Assembly (NCBI GenBank): GCA_023265735.1
Contig: JAHFSN010000154.1
Coordinates: 1 to 5,885, forward strand
Length of the DNA stretch: 5,885 nucleotides
Direction: 5' to 3'
From: Spirochaetaceae bacterium
GTDB taxonomy: Bacteria > Spirochaetota > Spirochaetia > JABEVK01
In this document: positions 4,750-5,885 of the stretch, one piece after another
How the letters are laid out: every line of letters begins with the position of its first letter
How positions within the stretch are numbered: position 1 is the stretch's first letter
Notes under the pieces: model-generated
The model's database searches: none
The model's input: the letters and a program-made list of their open reading frames with translations, nothing else
Told to the model about the DNA's origin: nothing
Program-made: the position numbers and the translations under genes

Positions 4750-5885
4750 TTAGGGGAATAGGCGCAGGCCGCCAAACCACGTGGGTTGGGGGTTGGACGC
4801 CGAGGGGTCAACGAGGATCCCACCCTCGAGGGCAATCCAGCCCCATTTCATTCCCAAGGTGCTCCGAACGTAGGGGTGACCCCGGAACTCCGGCGGGTTG
4901 GATTTCCCTGTGGAGGGGGACTTCCCCTTGTCGTCGACGTGGCCCAACCACCCGGCATCGGTATCCCAGAACCAGCGGTCGTCCTCGAATTTAATCCCAG
5001 CGCCCATCAGAGGGTCGGCGTCGTTGGCCTTACCAAACTGCCCGTGGAGCACGCCTCCCACGACGAAGTACAGCCAGCCCATGCCCCACTGGAACAGGGC
5101 GTGGTTGTTTCCCTCAGAATCCCAAAGGGCAATCGGGTGGTAGTAGGCCTGGGGACTGATGTTGATGAGTCCCAGCCCCGCTCCGTCGAAGTGGGAGTTG
5201 ATGTTCACCAAGCCGATCTGCATGCCGCGGACGTCTCCGCCCACGTTCACCGCCGAGGCCTGGACGCCACTGAAGCCATCGGCGATGTTCACCCAGCCCG
5301 CCGACTGAAATCCATGGAAGGTCCCCTGGGCGAGGTTGAACACGCCGGCTCCCTGGAATCCCCGGTTTTGGGTACCCCGGCCCAGGGCCATGTTGAAAAC
5401 GCCGCTCATCTGGGCCCCCTTCATGTCGGAACCCGACATGGCGAACACCCCGGCCGCCTGGACGCCCCGGACTTCGCCGTGGTTCAGAACGCCAATGCCT
5501 GCCGCCTGGACTCCATCGAGTTCGTCTCGATTGATGGCGATCAGACCGGCCATCTGGAGGCCTCGGATCGACCGGGCGCTATCAACCAGAAGGGAGAAGG
5601 CGAAGTTCTTGTCGGCCTCTTCCCAGTCGGCCCGTGAGGCGCCGGGGGTCACCCCCAGAGTGAACGACGAAAGGTCGAGGACGAGCCTGTCGGTGTCGTA
5701 GAACGGGGACGGGACCGTGGTCCCGCCGCGGGTGGCAAACCGGGCCAGGTCTTGGTCCTGGAAATCGAGGGGAGAGAGCGTGGTGATGCCCCGGGCCGCC
5801 ATGGTGACCTTGGCCACCCGGGATTTCTGGGTCGTGACGGCAGTCACCGAATAGGTTCCTGCGGGAAGGGCCAGAAACAGCGGAG
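4750..5885 (-). CDS. Surface-repeat protein with GxQxxGxxN repeats, 5' end missing
   Basis: At least 378 codons, open to the right edge. A GTG at 5847 could be read as a start, but the codons before it continue a sensible strand pattern, LALPAGTYSVTAV, typical of small beta-sandwich domains (PEGA or carboxypeptidase-regulatory-like). No signal peptide follows that GTG, so the true start is most likely outside the window. After a linker and a region rich in strands come about nine repeats of roughly 15-19 residues (5562-5155) built on G-x-Q-x-x-G-x-x-N. The C-terminal 130 residues are rich in Trp, Tyr and Gly (WGMGWLYFVVGG, RWFWDTDAGWLG) and end WFGGLRLFP, suggesting outer-membrane strands. 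The repeats resemble those of the Leptospira LA_2272-type surface proteins, as I recall them. Function is unknown; location is probably the cell surface. The flavodoxin-like gene follows after 19 bases. Confidence 0.85.
   Translation of the reverse strand, partial: PLFLALPAGTYSVTAVTTQKSRVAKVTMAARGITTLSPLDFQDQDLARFATRGGTTVPSPFYDTDRLVLDLSSFTLGVTPGASRADWEEADKNFAFSLLVDSARSIRGLQMAGLIAINRDELDGVQAAGIGVLNHGEVRGVQAAGVFAMSGSDMKGAQMSGVFNMALGRGTQNRGFQGAGVFNLAQGTFHGFQSAGWVNIADGFSGVQASAVNVGGDVRGMQIGLVNINSHFDGAGLGLINISPQAYYHPIALWDSEGNNHALFQWGMGWLYFVVGGVLHGQFGKANDADPLMGAGIKFEDDRWFWDTDAGWLGHVDDKGKSPSTGKSNPPEFRGHPYVRSTLGMKWGWIALEGGILVDPSASNPQPTWFGGLRLFP
5155..5562 (-). repeat. Nine-unit coding repeat, GxQxxGxxN type
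   Basis: Successive units start GLQMAGLIAIN, GVQAAGIGVLN, GVQAAGVFAMS, GAQMSGVFNMA, GFQGAGVFNLA, GFQSAGWVNIA, GVQASAVNV, GMQIGLVNIN and GAGLGLINIS. Gly-x-Gln opens all but the last; later units lose two residues before the Asn. The regular Gly-x-Gln and small-residue/Asn spacing suggests a stacked beta structure. The DNA is also partly repetitive (GGCCGCCTGGACGCC-like blocks on the plus strand), consistent with duplication and drift. Confidence 0.85.

Noticed and set aside
4188..4994. A 268-codon open frame on the plus strand, and another at 4786-5637
   Set aside because: Both are antisense to the flavodoxin-like and surface-repeat genes, which have the signal peptide, ribosome site and repeat structure. 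The plus-strand translations are compositionally random.
5155..5562. CRISPR-like or satellite array
   Set aside because: The periodicity is at the protein level in an open coding frame; the DNA units are diverged and have no spacers.

Overview
This is a GC-rich bacterial chromosomal segment with six protein-coding genes packed closely together. Codons are biased to G or C at the third position, which leaves long empty antisense frames. No RNA genes, insertion sequences, CRISPR arrays or phage genes are visible. The cell is very probably diderm: there is a lipoprotein with a lipobox, a membrane-anchored SCO-type copper/thiol protein, an exported flavodoxin-like protein and a surface-repeat protein ending in aromatic-rich strands. 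The combination (PAS hybrid kinase, SCO, Leptospira-type GxQxxGxxN surface repeats) would suit Acidobacteriota, perhaps Holophagae. That placement is a low-confidence guess; no marker gene is present.

Layout. Positions 1-2578 (minus strand) hold a two-gene unit: a family-3 solute-binding lipoprotein followed, with a 4-base ATGA overlap, by a PAS-containing hybrid histidine kinase whose receiver domain runs off the left edge. A good sigma70-like promoter (TTGACT-17-TATCCT) lies just before the binding-protein gene, so the pair probably has its own transcript. Positions 2638-3210 (minus) hold an NADPH-dependent FMN reductase family gene. Positions 3211-3332 are a divergent intergenic region with a promoter facing each way, an 11-bp inverted repeat and a 10-bp palindrome. 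Positions 3333-4106 (plus) hold a SCO1/SenC-family gene with a GTG start. Positions 4107-4244 lie between convergent genes and contain a striking TCCTG/CAGGA repeat that folds into a long stem. Positions 4245-5885 (minus) hold a second two-gene unit: a surface-repeat protein, cut at the right edge, followed 19 bases later by a small exported flavodoxin-like protein.

How the genes may work together. The clearest functional unit is the binding-protein/kinase pair. No transporter permease or ATPase gene accompanies the binding protein, and its translation is coupled to that of a sensor kinase, so the likely inference is ligand sensing rather than uptake. The SCO gene and FMN reductase are both redox proteins transcribed divergently from a shared control region, but nothing in the sequence proves a shared pathway. 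The surface-repeat/flavodoxin-like pair looks like an operon of unknown purpose. The most unusual points are the enlarged segment between the metal-binding cysteines and histidine of the SCO protein, the exported flavodoxin-like protein without a normal phosphate loop, and the intergenic TCCTG repeat.
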